This document shows positions 25,440-34,649 of a stretch of 64,000 nt of DNA, piece by piece (the stretch's first letter is position 1; the number at the start of each line of letters is the position of its first letter). Location of the stretch: assembly GCA_030842085.1 (NCBI GenBank), contig JAUUSE010000002.1:17893-81892 (forward strand). Direction: 5' to 3'. The translations under genes and the position numbers were made by a program. The DNA comes from Timburyella sp030842085. GTDB lineage: Bacteria; Bacillota; Clostridia; Oscillospirales; Acutalibacteraceae. The notes below the pieces were generated by a model. That model was given only the letters and a program-made list of their open reading frames with translations, searched no databases and had not been told where the DNA came from.

Positions 25440-25471
25440 CCTATACCTCTCCTTTTTTAATTTGTATATTT

Positions 25472-25500
25472 ATTATAATACTTATTTCTATATATCGCAA
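25472..25500 (-). promoter_or_regulatory. Promoter of the type C surface protein
   Basis: On the minus strand TTGCGA (25495-25500), a 17-base spacer, and TATAAT (25472-25477), about 33 bases upstream of the start codon. Confidence 0.75.
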
Positions 25501-25602
25501 TACTTTTGTAATAATTTTGTTATAATTATTTAATATCAAAAAATATTTAAACATTAAAATAATAATATAATCATTTTGCTCAACTAATATATTTAATTTT
25601 GC

Positions 25603-25631
25603 TTGTATAAATAAATTTATTTATGTATAAT
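25603..25631 (+). promoter_or_regulatory. Promoter of the GH13 gene
   Basis: TTGTAT (25603-25608), 17 bases, TATAAT (25626-25631), then AAGGGA before ATG 25668. Confidence 0.75.
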
Positions 25632-25667
25632 GACTAAATAAATAATATTATAAGGGAATGATAAATT

Positions 25668-27245
25668 ATGCCAAAATGGTTAAAAAATGCAGTTTTCTAT
25701 GAAATTTATCCGCAAAGCTTTCAGGATTCAAACGGTGACGGCATAGGCGATATTAACGGTATAATCAGTCGACTTGATTATATCCTCGGGCTCGGATGCA
25801 ACGCTATATGGCTGAATCCATGCTTTGATTCTCCTTTTACCGACGCCGGATATGACGTGCGCGACTATTATAAGGTAGCTCCGCGCTATGGCACAAACGA
25901 AGATCTTAAAACGCTTTTTAGCGAGGCGCACTGTCGTGGCATGCATGTAATTTTAGACCTTGTCGCTGGGCATACATCTTACGACAATCCATGGTTTTTG
26001 CAGTCTATGCTGCCAGAAGAAAATAAGTACAGCCACAGATATGTGTGGACCGACAGCATTTGGCATTCTCCCGCCAATGTGCCGGAACTATCGGGCTGCT
26101 TAAGAGGAATTTCCAACCGCGACGGCTGCTGCGGCACAAATTATTATTCTACTCAGCCTGCTCTTAATTACGGTTTTGCCAATATAAGCGAGCCGTGGCA
26201 GATGCCGGTTGATGCGGCGCCAGCCGTCGCAACCAGAGAAGAAATGAAAAACATTATGCGATTTTGGCTCAACATGGGCTGCGACGGTTTTAGAGTCGAT
26301 ATGGCAGCCTCCCTTGTAAAAAACGACCCGGATAAATCAGCAACTATAAAGCTGTGGCAAAACTTTAGACAATTTTTGGACGAAGAGTTTCCTCAGGCCG
26401 CTATTGTTTCAGAGTGGGGGGACCCGGAAAAATCACTTAAGGCGGGCTTTCATATGGACTTTTTACTGCATTTTGGCCCATCCCGTTATAACGACCTTTT
26501 TAGATGCGATGAACCGTATTTTTCCCGCCGCGGTAAAGGTGATATTTCTAAATTTGTAAATAAATATAATGAATACAGACAGTGCGTTAACGGCAATGGA
26601 TATATCTGCCTGCCCACGGGAAATCATGATATGGCAAGAATGAGGCGCTATTTAGATGAAGATGAAATGAAAGTCGCCTTTGCCTTTATTTTATCAATGC
26701 CCGGCGTGCCATTTATATATTACGGCGACGAAATAGGCATGAAATATTTAGAGGGCGTTAAATCTGTTGAAGGCGGATATGAGCGCACTGGCTCACGCTC
26801 GCCAATGCAATGGGACAGCAGCACAAACGCCGGCTTCTCCAGCGGCAGGCCGGAGGATTTATACATAATGATTGATGCTGACAACATGCGTCCTACTGTA
26901 GAAAATAGCATTAGCGACGCTAATTCTCTGTATAATGAAACAAAAAAGATTATTTCTCTGCGTATGGAGCACACGGCGCTGCAGGCAGATGCCGATATTG
27001 AGTTTATTTATGTGAAAGAAAACGAATATCCGCTAATTTATAAACGCAGCAGTGAAAACGAGGACATTCTTATTGCAGTAAATCCGTCTGGTGCTGCTAA
27101 AAGCGTGGATTTAACCTCTGCTTTGTCAGGTCATTTCACAAATGGCGATACACCGCGTATGTTATATTTCTGCGGAGAAAAGGCCGCTTTCAACAGCTGC
27201 ACCATAACCATTCCGCCGGCAAGCGCTTCGTATTTTATACTGTAG
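25668..27245 (+). CDS. GH13 alpha-glucanase (alpha-glucosidase or alpha-amylase type)
   Basis: 525 aa, no signal peptide, therefore cytoplasmic. GH13 barrel motifs in order: DLVAGHTS (region I), GFRVDMAA (nucleophile D), VSEWG (acid/base E) and GNHDMAR (transition-state D). The opening YEIYPQSFQDSNGDGIGDIN is typical of oligo-1,6-glucosidase and related GH13 enzymes, and the C-terminal beta domain ends in PPASASYFIL. It likely degrades imported malto-oligosaccharides; exact specificity is not readable. Confidence 0.88.
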   Translation: MPKWLKNAVFYEIYPQSFQDSNGDGIGDINGIISRLDYILGLGCNAIWLNPCFDSPFTDAGYDVRDYYKVAPRYGTNEDLKTLFSEAHCRGMHVILDLVAGHTSYDNPWFLQSMLPEENKYSHRYVWTDSIWHSPANVPELSGCLRGISNRDGCCGTNYYSTQPALNYGFANISEPWQMPVDAAPAVATREEMKNIMRFWLNMGCDGFRVDMAASLVKNDPDKSATIKLWQNFRQFLDEEFPQAAIVSEWGDPEKSLKAGFHMDFLLHFGPSRYNDLFRCDEPYFSRRGKGDISKFVNKYNEYRQCVNGNGYICLPTGNHDMARMRRYLDEDEMKVAFAFILSMPGVPFIYYGDEIGMKYLEGVKSVEGGYERTGSRSPMQWDSSTNAGFSSGRPEDLYIMIDADNMRPTVENSISDANSLYNETKKIISLRMEHTALQADADIEFIYVKENEYPLIYKRSSENEDILIAVNPSGAAKSVDLTSALSGHFTNGDTPRMLYFCGEKAAFNSCTITIPPASASYFIL

Positions 27246-27587
27246 TATAATTTTAATCGTGGCATGCAACGGGTAATAATATATTATTAGTCGGAAAATT
27301 AATCGCACTTACATATTTTACTTCTATATCTGATATCGCCGCAGTTTAACTGGTGATACGCTTATAAAAGCAGCATATAAAAAGACTAGTGTGCTCCTTT
27401 AAAAATTGCATTATATGCTCCGCAGAAAAAATTGCAGATTTTAAACATTTTGGCACACCTCTACTAAACAAAATCACGATTAATTCTTATGCTGTTTTAG
27501 AAAAATTTTATTCTAATAGATTAGTTCTCTCTATCTTTATTATTCTTGCTATCTAACATAAACACTATTGTTTCAAAGGCCAAGAAA

Positions 27588-27632
27588 CCGTCTTGTAAGT
27601 ATCGCTCACAAGACGGCTTCTTTTGTTGTTTA
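27588..27632 (+). terminator. Intrinsic terminator-like hairpin
   Basis: CCGTCTTGT (27588-27596) pairs with ACAAGACGG (27608-27616), with a GAA/TTC extension, followed by TTCTTTTGTTGTTT. Confidence 0.6.
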
Positions 27633-27771
27633 AGCAAGCCCCGATTGAACCAGTGGAAATGAAAGCTGCAGCAAAATAAAATCCTGCTGATGTAAAACAG
27701 CAAAGAGGTTTGGCGGCCATATTGAAAAGTAGGTCGGGAGGTTTTGACGCATGAGGAAAAGTCAGCACAAC

Positions 27772-27810
27772 AAAATCAAAACCACCAGTTTACTGGTGGT
27801 TTTGATTTTT
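27772..27810. terminator. 17-bp palindrome, probable bidirectional terminator
   Basis: The stem 27772-27788 pairs perfectly with 27793-27809 around TTTA; the inner part is CCACCAG/CTGGTGG and the outer part A/T-rich. It lies below the purF stop on the minus strand. The core resembles the subterminal hairpins of IS200/IS605 elements, so an IS remnant is the alternative. Confidence 0.55.
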
Positions 27811-27859
27811 ATAATATTATTAAAACAAGCAAATTTTATAATCTTAAAGTTTACAGCAA

Positions 27860-29305
27860 TCAGTTAAACTCCAGCTGCTCCTTTATTTTTGTCTCAAACT
27901 TGCTCTTTGACACCTGCTTTGGCACCTCGCATGGATAATTTCCCGTAAAGCATCCGTCGCAGAAATCGCAATTTTCCGTGTCTGCTATTTTCCTTACATC
28001 CTCAAGGCTTAGATATTCCAAGCTGTCGGCGCCTATGTCCTTGCATATTTCATCAAGCGTACGGCGACAGGCTATTAGCTTTTCTTTGCTGTCAATGTCC
28101 ACGCCAAAGTAACACGGATTAGTAAAGGGCGGTGACGATACCCTTACATGTACTTCAGTGGCGCCGGCGTTTCTCAGCAGCTTTACTATTCTTGCGCTGG
28201 TAGTGCCTCTCACTATAGAATCGTCTATCATAATAACACGCTTGCCGTCGACAACCGCTTTAAGCACATTAAGCTTTATTCTCACGGCATTGTCGCGCAT
28301 TATTTGCGTAGGCTGTATAAAGCTTCGGCCGACATATCTGTTCTTTATAAATCCAACGCCGTACGGTATTCCCGACGCTCTTGAATAGCCAAGCGCCGCA
28401 TCCAGTCCCGAGTCGGGTACACCTATTACCACATCCGCCTCGACCGGATGACTTTTGGCTAAGAACTCACCCGCACGCAAACGCGCCTCGTGCACGCTGG
28501 CGCCCTCTATAACGCTGTCGGGACGAGCTATATAAACATATTCAAACACGCATATATGCGGCTTTTTATTTACGCAGTGCGTACGTATCGACTTTATTTC
28601 GCCGTCTTTTATTACTACTATTTCGCCCGGCTCTATGTCCCTTACAAATTTAGCGCCTATAGTGTCAAACGCACAGCTCTCAGATGCAACTACATATCCT
28701 CCGTTTTGCGTCCTGCCTATGCACAGCGGCCTAAAACCGATTGGGTCTCTTGCGGCTATAAGCTTTTGCGCCGACATTACGACCAAAGAATATGCACCCT
28801 TTAAATCATACATCGCTTTTTCTACGGCGCCCTCTATCGAATCGCTTTCGAGCCGAGCATTAGTTATAAGATATGCTATAACCTCAGTATCGTTGGTGCC
28901 GTGGAAAATTGCGCCGTTCATTTCAAAGCGGCGGCGGAGTTCATATGCATTAGTTATGTTCCCGTTATGGCAAAGAGCCAATGGCCCCTTTATATGCTTA
29001 ACAACCAACGGCTGTGCATTATGGCGCTTGACGTTTCCGGTTGTAGAATATCTTACATGCCCTATCGCCATTTTTCCGCTTCCAAGCGATGCTAAACGCT
29101 CCGGATTAAACACCTCGTATACAAGGCCCAAATCTCTGTAATGCGTTATAACTCCCCTGTCGTTTACCGCTATTCCGCAGCTTTCCTGCCCGCGGTGCTG
29201 AAGCGCGTAAAGCGCAAGGTAAACCTGAGACGCTACATCACATGAAGTGTTTTCGGCTATTCCGAAAACACCGCATTCTTCCTTTATCTTTATATCATCA
29301 TGCAT
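27860..29305 (-). CDS. purF: Amidophosphoribosyltransferase
   Basis: 481 aa. First committed step of purine synthesis: PRPP plus glutamine to phosphoribosylamine. Short propeptide before the nucleophile C11 (MHDDIKIKEECGVFGI); glutaminase domain about 11-235; phosphoribosyltransferase domain with the PRPP loop VIMIDDSIVRGTTS. Cysteines at FTNPCYFGVD and CDFCDGC fit the 4Fe-4S cluster of the Bacillus-type enzyme. Lies 24 bases below purC and is co-transcribed. Confidence 0.96.
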   Translation of the reverse strand: MHDDIKIKEECGVFGIAENTSCDVASQVYLALYALQHRGQESCGIAVNDRGVITHYRDLGLVYEVFNPERLASLGSGKMAIGHVRYSTTGNVKRHNAQPLVVKHIKGPLALCHNGNITNAYELRRRFEMNGAIFHGTNDTEVIAYLITNARLESDSIEGAVEKAMYDLKGAYSLVVMSAQKLIAARDPIGFRPLCIGRTQNGGYVVASESCAFDTIGAKFVRDIEPGEIVVIKDGEIKSIRTHCVNKKPHICVFEYVYIARPDSVIEGASVHEARLRAGEFLAKSHPVEADVVIGVPDSGLDAALGYSRASGIPYGVGFIKNRYVGRSFIQPTQIMRDNAVRIKLNVLKAVVDGKRVIMIDDSIVRGTTSARIVKLLRNAGATEVHVRVSSPPFTNPCYFGVDIDSKEKLIACRRTLDEICKDIGADSLEYLSLEDVRKIADTENCDFCDGCFTGNYPCEVPKQVSKSKFETKIKEQLEFN

Positions 29306-29329
29306 ATAACAGACCTATCCTTCTGACAA

Positions 29330-30040
29330 TTATTTGCTGAATACGCGCTTTAATATTTCATTATAAGCCTCGACTTCTCCGCCAAGGTCGCGGCGGAACC
29401 TGTCTTTGTCCAATTTCTCCATTGTAGTCGCGTCCCAAAAACGGCAGGTGTCGGGCGAGATTTCATCCGCAAGTACAATTTTGCCGTCAGAGGTCTTGCC
29501 AAACTCCAACTTGAAGTCTACCAAAATTATATTCAAGTCCTTTAAATAATCCGTCAGCACTTTATTTACTTTAAATGCATAATCGGCTATTGTATCAAGC
29601 TCTTCGCGGGTGGCTATACCAAGCGATATTATGTGATAGTCGTTTATCAGCGGATCGCCAAGGTCGTCGTTTTTGTAACTGTATTCAAGCGATGGAGCAA
29701 TAAGCTTTGTTCCCTCTTTTACGCCATATCTCTTTGAAAAAGAACCTGCCGCTATATTTCTTATAATAACCTCTAACATTATTATATCGACTTTCTTAAC
29801 AGCCGTTTCCCTGTCTGATAATTCCTTAACAAAGTGCGTTGGTATGCCGTTTTCCTCAAGTATCTGCATAAAATGATTAGTTACTCGGTTATTTATAACG
29901 CCCTTGCCGGAAATCGTCCCCTTTTTCTCGCCGTTAAATGCCGTTGCGTCGTCTTTATAATCGACTATGTATATATCCTTTTCGTCCGTGTCATATACGC
30001 GCTTAGCCTTGCCCTCGTATATCATTTTTCCTTTTTCCAT
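29330..30040 (-). CDS. purC: SAICAR synthetase
   Basis: 236 aa. Phosphoribosylaminoimidazole-succinocarboxamide synthase of purine synthesis. Motifs: [48 protein letters not shown] and [15 protein letters not shown] 30040 has AGGAG at 10 bases; an in-frame TTG six bases upstream is possible. First gene of the purC-purF unit. Other pur genes are not in the window. Confidence 0.96.
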   Translation of the reverse strand: MEKGKMIYEGKAKRVYDTDEKDIYIVDYKDDATAFNGEKKGTISGKGVINNRVTNHFMQILEENGIPTHFVKELSDRETAVKKVDIIMLEVIIRNIAAGSFSKRYGVKEGTKLIAPSLEYSYKNDDLGDPLINDYHIISLGIATREELDTIADYAFKVNKVLTDYLKDLNIILVDFKLEFGKTSDGKIVLADEISPDTCRFWDATTMEKLDKDRFRRDLGGEVEAYNEILKRVFSK

Positions 30041-30108
30041 CTGCAAACAACTCCTATCCGCCTAATAAACTCCCATAAAAGCTCTCTTATTAATAAAAAT
30101 ACATTATT

Positions 30109-30137
30109 ATTCTGCACTTAAAATTAACATATGTCAA
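30109..30137 (-). promoter_or_regulatory. Promoter of purC-purF
   Basis: Minus strand TTGACA (30132-30137), 17 bases, CAGAAT (30109-30114). No purine riboswitch or PurR-type box is visible in the roughly 70-base leader. Confidence 0.7.
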
Positions 30138-30365
30138 GTTTTTTTTACTTCCATTTTTTAATATTATTATTACATATAGTTTACCAACCCCAAGATGACA
30201 TTTTTTGTTTAATAATATAATTTCGCCGATTTGTCTTATCTTGATTACAAATTGAAAGACATGCGGAATTATATAATTTAACCTATGAACATGATGAATA
30301 TTTTGCATAGCAATCGGTTATTTGACCTTTATAAGCCTATTTCATAATTAGAGATTTTTCTATTT

Positions 30366-30394
30366 AATAAAAAACAACAGGGCTAAAAGCCCTG
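30366..30394 (-). terminator. Terminator of the first surface-protein operon
   Basis: CAGGGC (30378-30383) pairs with GCCCTG (30389-30394). On the minus strand TTGTTTTTTATT follows. The remaining spacer from here to the purC promoter (30138-30365) is A+T-rich and empty. Confidence 0.8.
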
Positions 30395-30431
30395 CCGTCT
30401 TTAAGGAATGTAAGGTTTTAATCTTTAGTTA

Positions 30432-31355
30432 TTATTTGCTTCTCTTTTTGCTGACTACAACAGCAGACGTAGCTACTACTGCAAGAGCTGCTACTCCTAT
30501 TACAGGAAGCATGTTCTCGCCCGTTCCAACCTGGCTGCTGGATGTTTTATTTCCGCCGGTCGAAGATGCTTTGCTACCAGTCGATGTTGTTGAACCACCA
30601 GTTGAAGCTGTAGATGTTGTCGAGCCGCCTGTTGATGCAGTTGACGTCGTACTGCTGCCAGTATTTATATCGTCAAAAGAACCGTCTGTGCCAAGAGAGA
30701 AATCTCTTATTGTAAGAGCATAGTCCTTATCGGAGTTCTCACCCGGCTTATTTGTCGCCATCTGGAAATTAATAGTTGTTAACCACCTGTTTCCGCCATC
30801 GCCGAATACTTTATCATAGTTGTTTGTATCATTATCAGCATCATATGCTTTTATGAGATCCTCTAAGTCAAGAACAACATTGTATGTTCCAGAAGGAAGC
30901 TGACTAGATGTGTTCTCCTTAAGTTTCTCGTTACCTGTTGCTGCAGCAATATACTTTGCAATCTGCATACGGTTTGTGCCAGCAGCATTAAACGCAATCT
31001 CTACATTCCAACGAGCGTCCCAAGCGCCATCCGGTCCGTCAAGCGTTACATCAATGTGTAAATCATCGCCATTGGAAACCTGTGTAATTCCCGATCCAAC
31101 ATTGAGAAGGAAGTTCGGAATCTGAACTGTTGTTGCTGTATCGGGGAACCATACTTTCATTCCTTCGCCCCCGGGCAGCTCCTCTGCCGACAAATCAGCA
31201 GTTTCGTCAAGTTTAGGGCTGTTTAGCATCCATGTGCCCCAATCGCCAGGAGCAAATGGGATGGTATAGTATGTTTCCGCTGATGCTACCGTAGTGCTCA
31301 ATGCCAATGATGCCGCTACAGCAGTTGCCGCTATAGCACTAATAATCTTTTTCAA
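30432..31355 (-). CDS. Secreted, surface-anchored protein, type A module, copy 1
   Basis: 307 aa. TTG start with GGAGG 10 bases upstream. Signal peptide about 1-27 (ASAETYYTIP); one type A module with conserved DWGTWMLNSP, KVWFPDTATT, QIPNFLLNVGSGI, NYDKVFGDGG and ALTIRDFSLG; linker of GGSTTSTAST repeats; anchor QVGTGENMLPVIGVAA...KKRSK. About 70% of the module is shared with the protein at 32500. Second gene of a two-gene operon after the type B protein. Tryptophans early in the module would suit a carbohydrate-binding face (inference). Confidence 0.8.
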   Translation of the reverse strand: MKKIISAIAATAVAASLALSTTVASAETYYTIPFAPGDWGTWMLNSPKLDETADLSAEELPGGEGMKVWFPDTATTVQIPNFLLNVGSGITQVSNGDDLHIDVTLDGPDGAWDARWNVEIAFNAAGTNRMQIAKYIAAATGNEKLKENTSSQLPSGTYNVVLDLEDLIKAYDADNDTNNYDKVFGDGGNRWLTTINFQMATNKPGENSDKDYALTIRDFSLGTDGSFDDINTGSSTTSTASTGGSTTSTASTGGSTTSTGSKASSTGGNKTSSSQVGTGENMLPVIGVAALAVVATSAVVVSKKRSK

Positions 31356-31404
31356 ATTAATCTACCTCCAAATATTTTATAATTAATAATATGAGACAAT
31401 TTAA

Positions 31405-32292
31405 TTATTTAGCTCTTTTCTTAGTAACAACAACTGCAGATGTAGCTACTACTGCAAGAGCTGCTATCCCTATTACAGGAAGCATGTTCTCGCCCGTTCC
31501 AACCTGGCTGCTGGATGTTTTATTTCCGCCGGTCGAAGATGCTTTGCTACCAGTCGATGTTGTTGAAGTCGTTGAGCTTGGAGATTCAGAACTGGCAGTA
31601 GAGCTGCTCTCACTACCACCATCACTGGCCGAATCAGTTACACTAAGCTCGCTTATTGTCAGCTTTGCATTAGGTGCATATTTACCAGTGCTTATATAAA
31701 GTCTTATTGCTACAACGGTGGGATCTCCTCCCTCTCCATATATAGCATCATAGGCAGTCTCATCAACAGCTTCCTTTACGGCATCAGCAAGATTTATAGA
31801 AATGTCAGCCGTGCCGGGGAAAATATTATTTTGGCCTGAAACTTCAATGTTTGCTGCTGCACCAATAGCTTTATTAATATTAGCCTCAATATTCATACCG
31901 TTTTGCTGAGCAGCAAATGTTAAAACTACTCCCCATGTGTGAGCCCAAGCATTATCCAACGAAGAATCATTTACATAGTTAGCCTTAAGATTAAACACAT
32001 CTGCTTCATCCGCTTCAAAAAGTCCATTCTGAGCATCCGCCAGTTTAATATACGGATAAAAAGCCGTTGCCTTATCGTTCATATTTATGACAAGTGAGCC
32101 ATTATCAACTACAGCGTCTATCCAACTGTCGTCGCTGTCCAGCTGAACGTCACCTGTGCTGGCCAGCCATGCGCTTACATCATCTAATGGTGCTTCCCAT
32201 TTTGCTTCTGCCGCAGATGCCGTTGTCATAGCCATAACTGCCGCAGAAACAGTTAGTGCTATTGCAACAAAGATACTTGTTATCTTTCTCAT
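31405..32292 (-). CDS. Secreted, surface-anchored protein, type B module, copy 1
   Basis: 295 aa. ATG 32292 follows AGGGGTG; a GTG 9 bases upstream is the alternative. Signal peptide ends near TTASAAEA. Type B module: WEAPLDDVSAWLASTGDVQL, AFYPYIKLADAQNGLF, AHTWGVVLTFAAQ, NINKAIGAA, YDAIYGEGGDPTVVAIRLYI. Linker, then QVGTGENMLPVIGIAA...KKRAK. Only 49 bases and no terminator separate it from the type A gene below. The DNA for its linker start and anchor is nearly identical to that gene's, pointing to recent gene conversion. Confidence 0.8.
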   Translation of the reverse strand: MRKITSIFVAIALTVSAAVMAMTTASAAEAKWEAPLDDVSAWLASTGDVQLDSDDSWIDAVVDNGSLVINMNDKATAFYPYIKLADAQNGLFEADEADVFNLKANYVNDSSLDNAWAHTWGVVLTFAAQQNGMNIEANINKAIGAAANIEVSGQNNIFPGTADISINLADAVKEAVDETAYDAIYGEGGDPTVVAIRLYISTGKYAPNAKLTISELSVTDSASDGGSESSSTASSESPSSTTSTTSTGSKASSTGGNKTSSSQVGTGENMLPVIGIAALAVVATSAVVVTKKRAK

Positions 32293-32320
32293 TTTTATCA
32301 CCCCTGTTAAAGATTAATTA

Positions 32321-32349
32321 ATTTTAACTATATTTTTTATTAAATTCAA
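32321..32349 (-). promoter_or_regulatory. Promoter of surface operon 1
   Basis: Minus strand TTGAAT (32344-32349), 17 bases, TAAAAT (32321-32326), about 29 bases before the start codon. Confidence 0.55.
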
Positions 32350-32443
32350 GATTATTATTTGCTAAAAATAACACTTTTATATTGTATATTTTCAATAATT
32401 TAAAATTACAAAAGTTTGCTTTTTTATCCATATTTTGAAATTA

Positions 32444-32470
32444 AAAAGGACAGCTTAAAGCTGTCCTTTT
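32444..32470 (-). terminator. Terminator of surface operon 2
   Basis: AAAAGGACAGCTT pairs with AAGCTGTCCTTTT and is followed by TTAATTT on the minus strand. Confidence 0.8.
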
Positions 32471-32499
32471 AATAAAATAATATTCAATTTCTTTAAATA

Positions 32500-33405
32500 T
32501 TATTTAGCTCTTTTCTTAGTAACAACAACTGCAGATGTAGCTACTACTGCAAGAGCTGCTATCCCTATTACCGGGAGCAGGTTCTCGCCTGTACCAACCT
32601 GTGTCTTTGATGAGCTGCCTGTTGTGCTGCTCTTTGAACCAGTTGAAGCTGTGCTGGCTGTTGAACCAGTTGAAGCTGTGCTGGCTGTTGAACCAGTTGA
32701 AGCCGTGCCACCGTTGCCAGTACCCTCGAAAGAGCCATCTGTGCCGAGTGAGAAGTCTCTTATTATGAGATGATTATCTTTGTCTGAGTTTTTGGCCGGA
32801 TCGGTTGTTGCAACATTGAAGTTGATAGTTGTCAGCAGTCTGGTGTTGTCAGCGCCGCTGTTCCAAATCTTATCATAGTTAGTTGTGTCGTTATCAGCAT
32901 CATATGCCTTTATAAGCTCTTCCATATCAAGAACTACATCGTATGTGCCGGAAGGAAGCTGGCCATAATCATTCGGCTGAAGCTTATCGTTTCCTGTTGC
33001 TGCAGCAATATACTTAGAAATATTCATACGATTGGTGCCAGCGCCATTAAAGCCAATCTCTACAAACCAACGCATATCCATAGCGCCATCATCGCCCTCA
33101 AGGGTTATGTCTATGTGTAAATCATCGCCCTTGGTAACCTCAGTAATTCCCGCGCCAACGTTGAGAAGGAAGTTTGGAATCTGAACTGTTGCTGTATCTG
33201 GGAACCATACTTCCATACCTTCAGATGTCTCTTCTGCTCCCAAGTTTTCAGTCTCATTGAGCATCGGGTTGTTTACCATCCATGTTGACCACTCGGCAGG
33301 ATCCATTGGAATGGTATAGTACGTTTCTGCTGACGCTACTGTTGTGCTAAGCGCCAATGATGCTGCTATAGCTGTTGCAGCTATAGCACTAATGATTTTT
33401 TTCAA
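32500..33405 (-). CDS. Secreted, surface-anchored protein, type A module, copy 2
   Basis: 301 aa. The same TTG start and leader (GGAGGTAGATTAATTTG) as copy 1. Signal peptide, type A module (EWSTWMVNNPML, EVWFPDTATVQIPNFLLNVG, NYDKIWNSG, IIRDFSLGTDGSF), linker and anchor QVGTGENLLPVIGIAA...KKRAK. The linker is coded by 27-base tandem repeats (32639-32665, 32666-32692, then a partial unit) giving TGSTASTAS units, a likely site of length variation. Follows the type B gene at 33464 by 58 bases. Confidence 0.8.
   Translation of the reverse strand: MKKIISAIAATAIAASLALSTTVASAETYYTIPMDPAEWSTWMVNNPMLNETENLGAEETSEGMEVWFPDTATVQIPNFLLNVGAGITEVTKGDDLHIDITLEGDDGAMDMRWFVEIGFNGAGTNRMNISKYIAAATGNDKLQPNDYGQLPSGTYDVVLDMEELIKAYDADNDTTNYDKIWNSGADNTRLLTTINFNVATTDPAKNSDKDNHLIIRDFSLGTDGSFEGTGNGGTASTGSTASTASTGSTASTASTGSKSSTTGSSSKTQVGTGENLLPVIGIAALAVVATSAVVVTKKRAK
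32639..32708. repeat. 27-bp tandem repeat in a surface-protein linker
   Basis: Two identical 27-base units start at 32639 and 32666, followed by a partial third unit with one change. In frame, so copy-number changes lengthen or shorten the linker without frameshift. Confidence 0.85.
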
Positions 33406-33463
33406 ATTAATCTACCTCCAAAAAATTTTTTTATATTAATTTTATAATATAAAACTAATTTAA

Positions 33464-34348
33464 TTACCCAGCTCTCTTTTTAGTAACAGCAATTGTATAT
33501 ATAGCTGCTGCCGCAAGAACTGCCACACTGAATATAGGAGCTATGCTCTCGCCAGTATCGACCTGTGGAACTGATGAATTGGTTGTTATGCTGCTATTAA
33601 AAGATTCTGCTGAAGTGCCGCCAGATATCATTGAAGCTGTTGAATTAAACGATTCGTTGGTGTCGCTATCTGCTCCACCGACTCCGCTCGTTATGCTCAA
33701 ACGTCTCAAAGTCAGCTTTGTCTCCGGCGCGTATTCTCCCGTCGCAATATATAATCGTACAGCTATTACCGTACTGTCACCATTTTCACCATATATTGCT
33801 TCATAATCTTCTTTTGTTGTATCTCTCCTAACAGCCGCGGCTAAATCTATAGATACATCTGCAGTTCCCGCAAGCAAATTGCCACTCTCTGAAATATTTA
33901 TATCATCATCAGCCAAAGCTATAGCCTTGTTTACATTTACATCAATATTAATTCCATCACTGTTCTTGGCAGCAAATGTTAATACTAAACCAAAATTATG
34001 AGCTTGTGCATTGTCCGAAGATTCATCAGTATCAAACGTTGCATTAAAATTTAATGCATCGCCTTCCTCTGCCTCAAATAAGCCTTTTTGTGAATCTTTT
34101 ACTTTAACATATGGATAAAACACTCTACAACGTTCATTTTCATTTACTACAAGAGCACCATTTTCTACTTTGGCATCCAACCAGCATTCGTCGCTATCAA
34201 GAGCGATATCACCTGTACTGCCTACCCATGCATCTATATTATCTATTGGTGCTTTCCATTTTATATCCAGTGCCGATGAGGTTGTTACCGCAATTATCAG
34301 AAATGTTGTTGTAAATGCAGCCGTTAATATTTTAACTAACCTTTGCAT
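33464..34348 (-). CDS. Secreted, surface-anchored protein, type B module, copy 2
   Basis: 294 aa. ATG 34348 (MQRLVKILTAAF) has AAGGTGAG 7 bases upstream; an upstream ATG at 34366 is less likely. Type B module: WKAPIDNIDAWVGSTGDIAL, RVFYPYVKVKDSQKGLF, AHNFGLVLTFAAK, NVNKAIALA, YEAIYGENGDSTVIAVRLYI. The anchor has drifted: QVDTGESIAPIFSVAV...KKRAG, with a shorter linker. More diverged than copy 1. First gene of surface operon 2. Confidence 0.78.
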   Translation of the reverse strand: MQRLVKILTAAFTTTFLIIAVTTSSALDIKWKAPIDNIDAWVGSTGDIALDSDECWLDAKVENGALVVNENERCRVFYPYVKVKDSQKGLFEAEEGDALNFNATFDTDESSDNAQAHNFGLVLTFAAKNSDGINIDVNVNKAIALADDDINISESGNLLAGTADVSIDLAAAVRRDTTKEDYEAIYGENGDSTVIAVRLYIATGEYAPETKLTLRRLSITSGVGGADSDTNESFNSTASMISGGTSAESFNSSITTNSSVPQVDTGESIAPIFSVAVLAAAAIYTIAVTKKRAG

Positions 34349-34376
34349 AAAACAACTCACCTTCATTTCTTGCTAT

Positions 34377-34404
34377 ATTATATCACCATTCAAAAAAATT
34401 TCAA
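34377..34404 (-). promoter_or_regulatory. Promoter of surface operon 2
   Basis: Minus strand TTGAAA (34399-34404), 16 bases, TATAAT (34377-34382). Confidence 0.7.
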
Positions 34405-34588
34405 CCACTATATATTGATTGCAATAAAAATTTACTTTTTAATTAGAAGTATTTTACAAAATATATAATTCAAATTATGCATTTTAAATATTTACACTAT
34501 TTATTTTTCACAATTAAATAAATATAATCTGTTATTTGTCAAAATGAAGATATTTATTATCTTTTTTACTTAATTTGCTAAATTTAAT

Positions 34589-34621
34589 AAAAAAGAGCGC
34601 AGATTTTACTGCGCTCTTTTT
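34589..34621. terminator. Bidirectional terminator
   Basis: GAGCGCAG (34595-34602) pairs with CTGCGCTC (34609-34616), flanked by AAAA and TTTTT so that both strands give a U-tail. Ends the large surface-protein gene. Confidence 0.85.
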
Positions 34622-34649
34622 AGCTGCTTATATACTAGAAGCTTATTTA

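Larger units (their letters stand above)
27246..27859. other. Gene-free spacer with two strong hairpins
   Basis: No credible gene. It contains the hairpin at 27588-27616 and the long palindrome at 27772-27809. The 67-codon minus-strand frame at 27565-27768 (ends VSWPLKQ) spans the first hairpin and lacks a ribosome binding site, so I do not call it a gene. The stretch may be a small dispersed or IS-derived repeat. Confidence 0.4.

Noticed and set aside
27565..27768. 67-codon minus-strand frame in the amylase-purF spacer
   Set aside because: It spans the terminator hairpin at 27588-27616 and lacks a ribosome binding site; probably noncoding repeat sequence.
32639..32708. Short regular repeats as a possible CRISPR array
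   Set aside because: The units are contiguous 27-base copies without spacers and code for an in-frame Ser/Thr linker.
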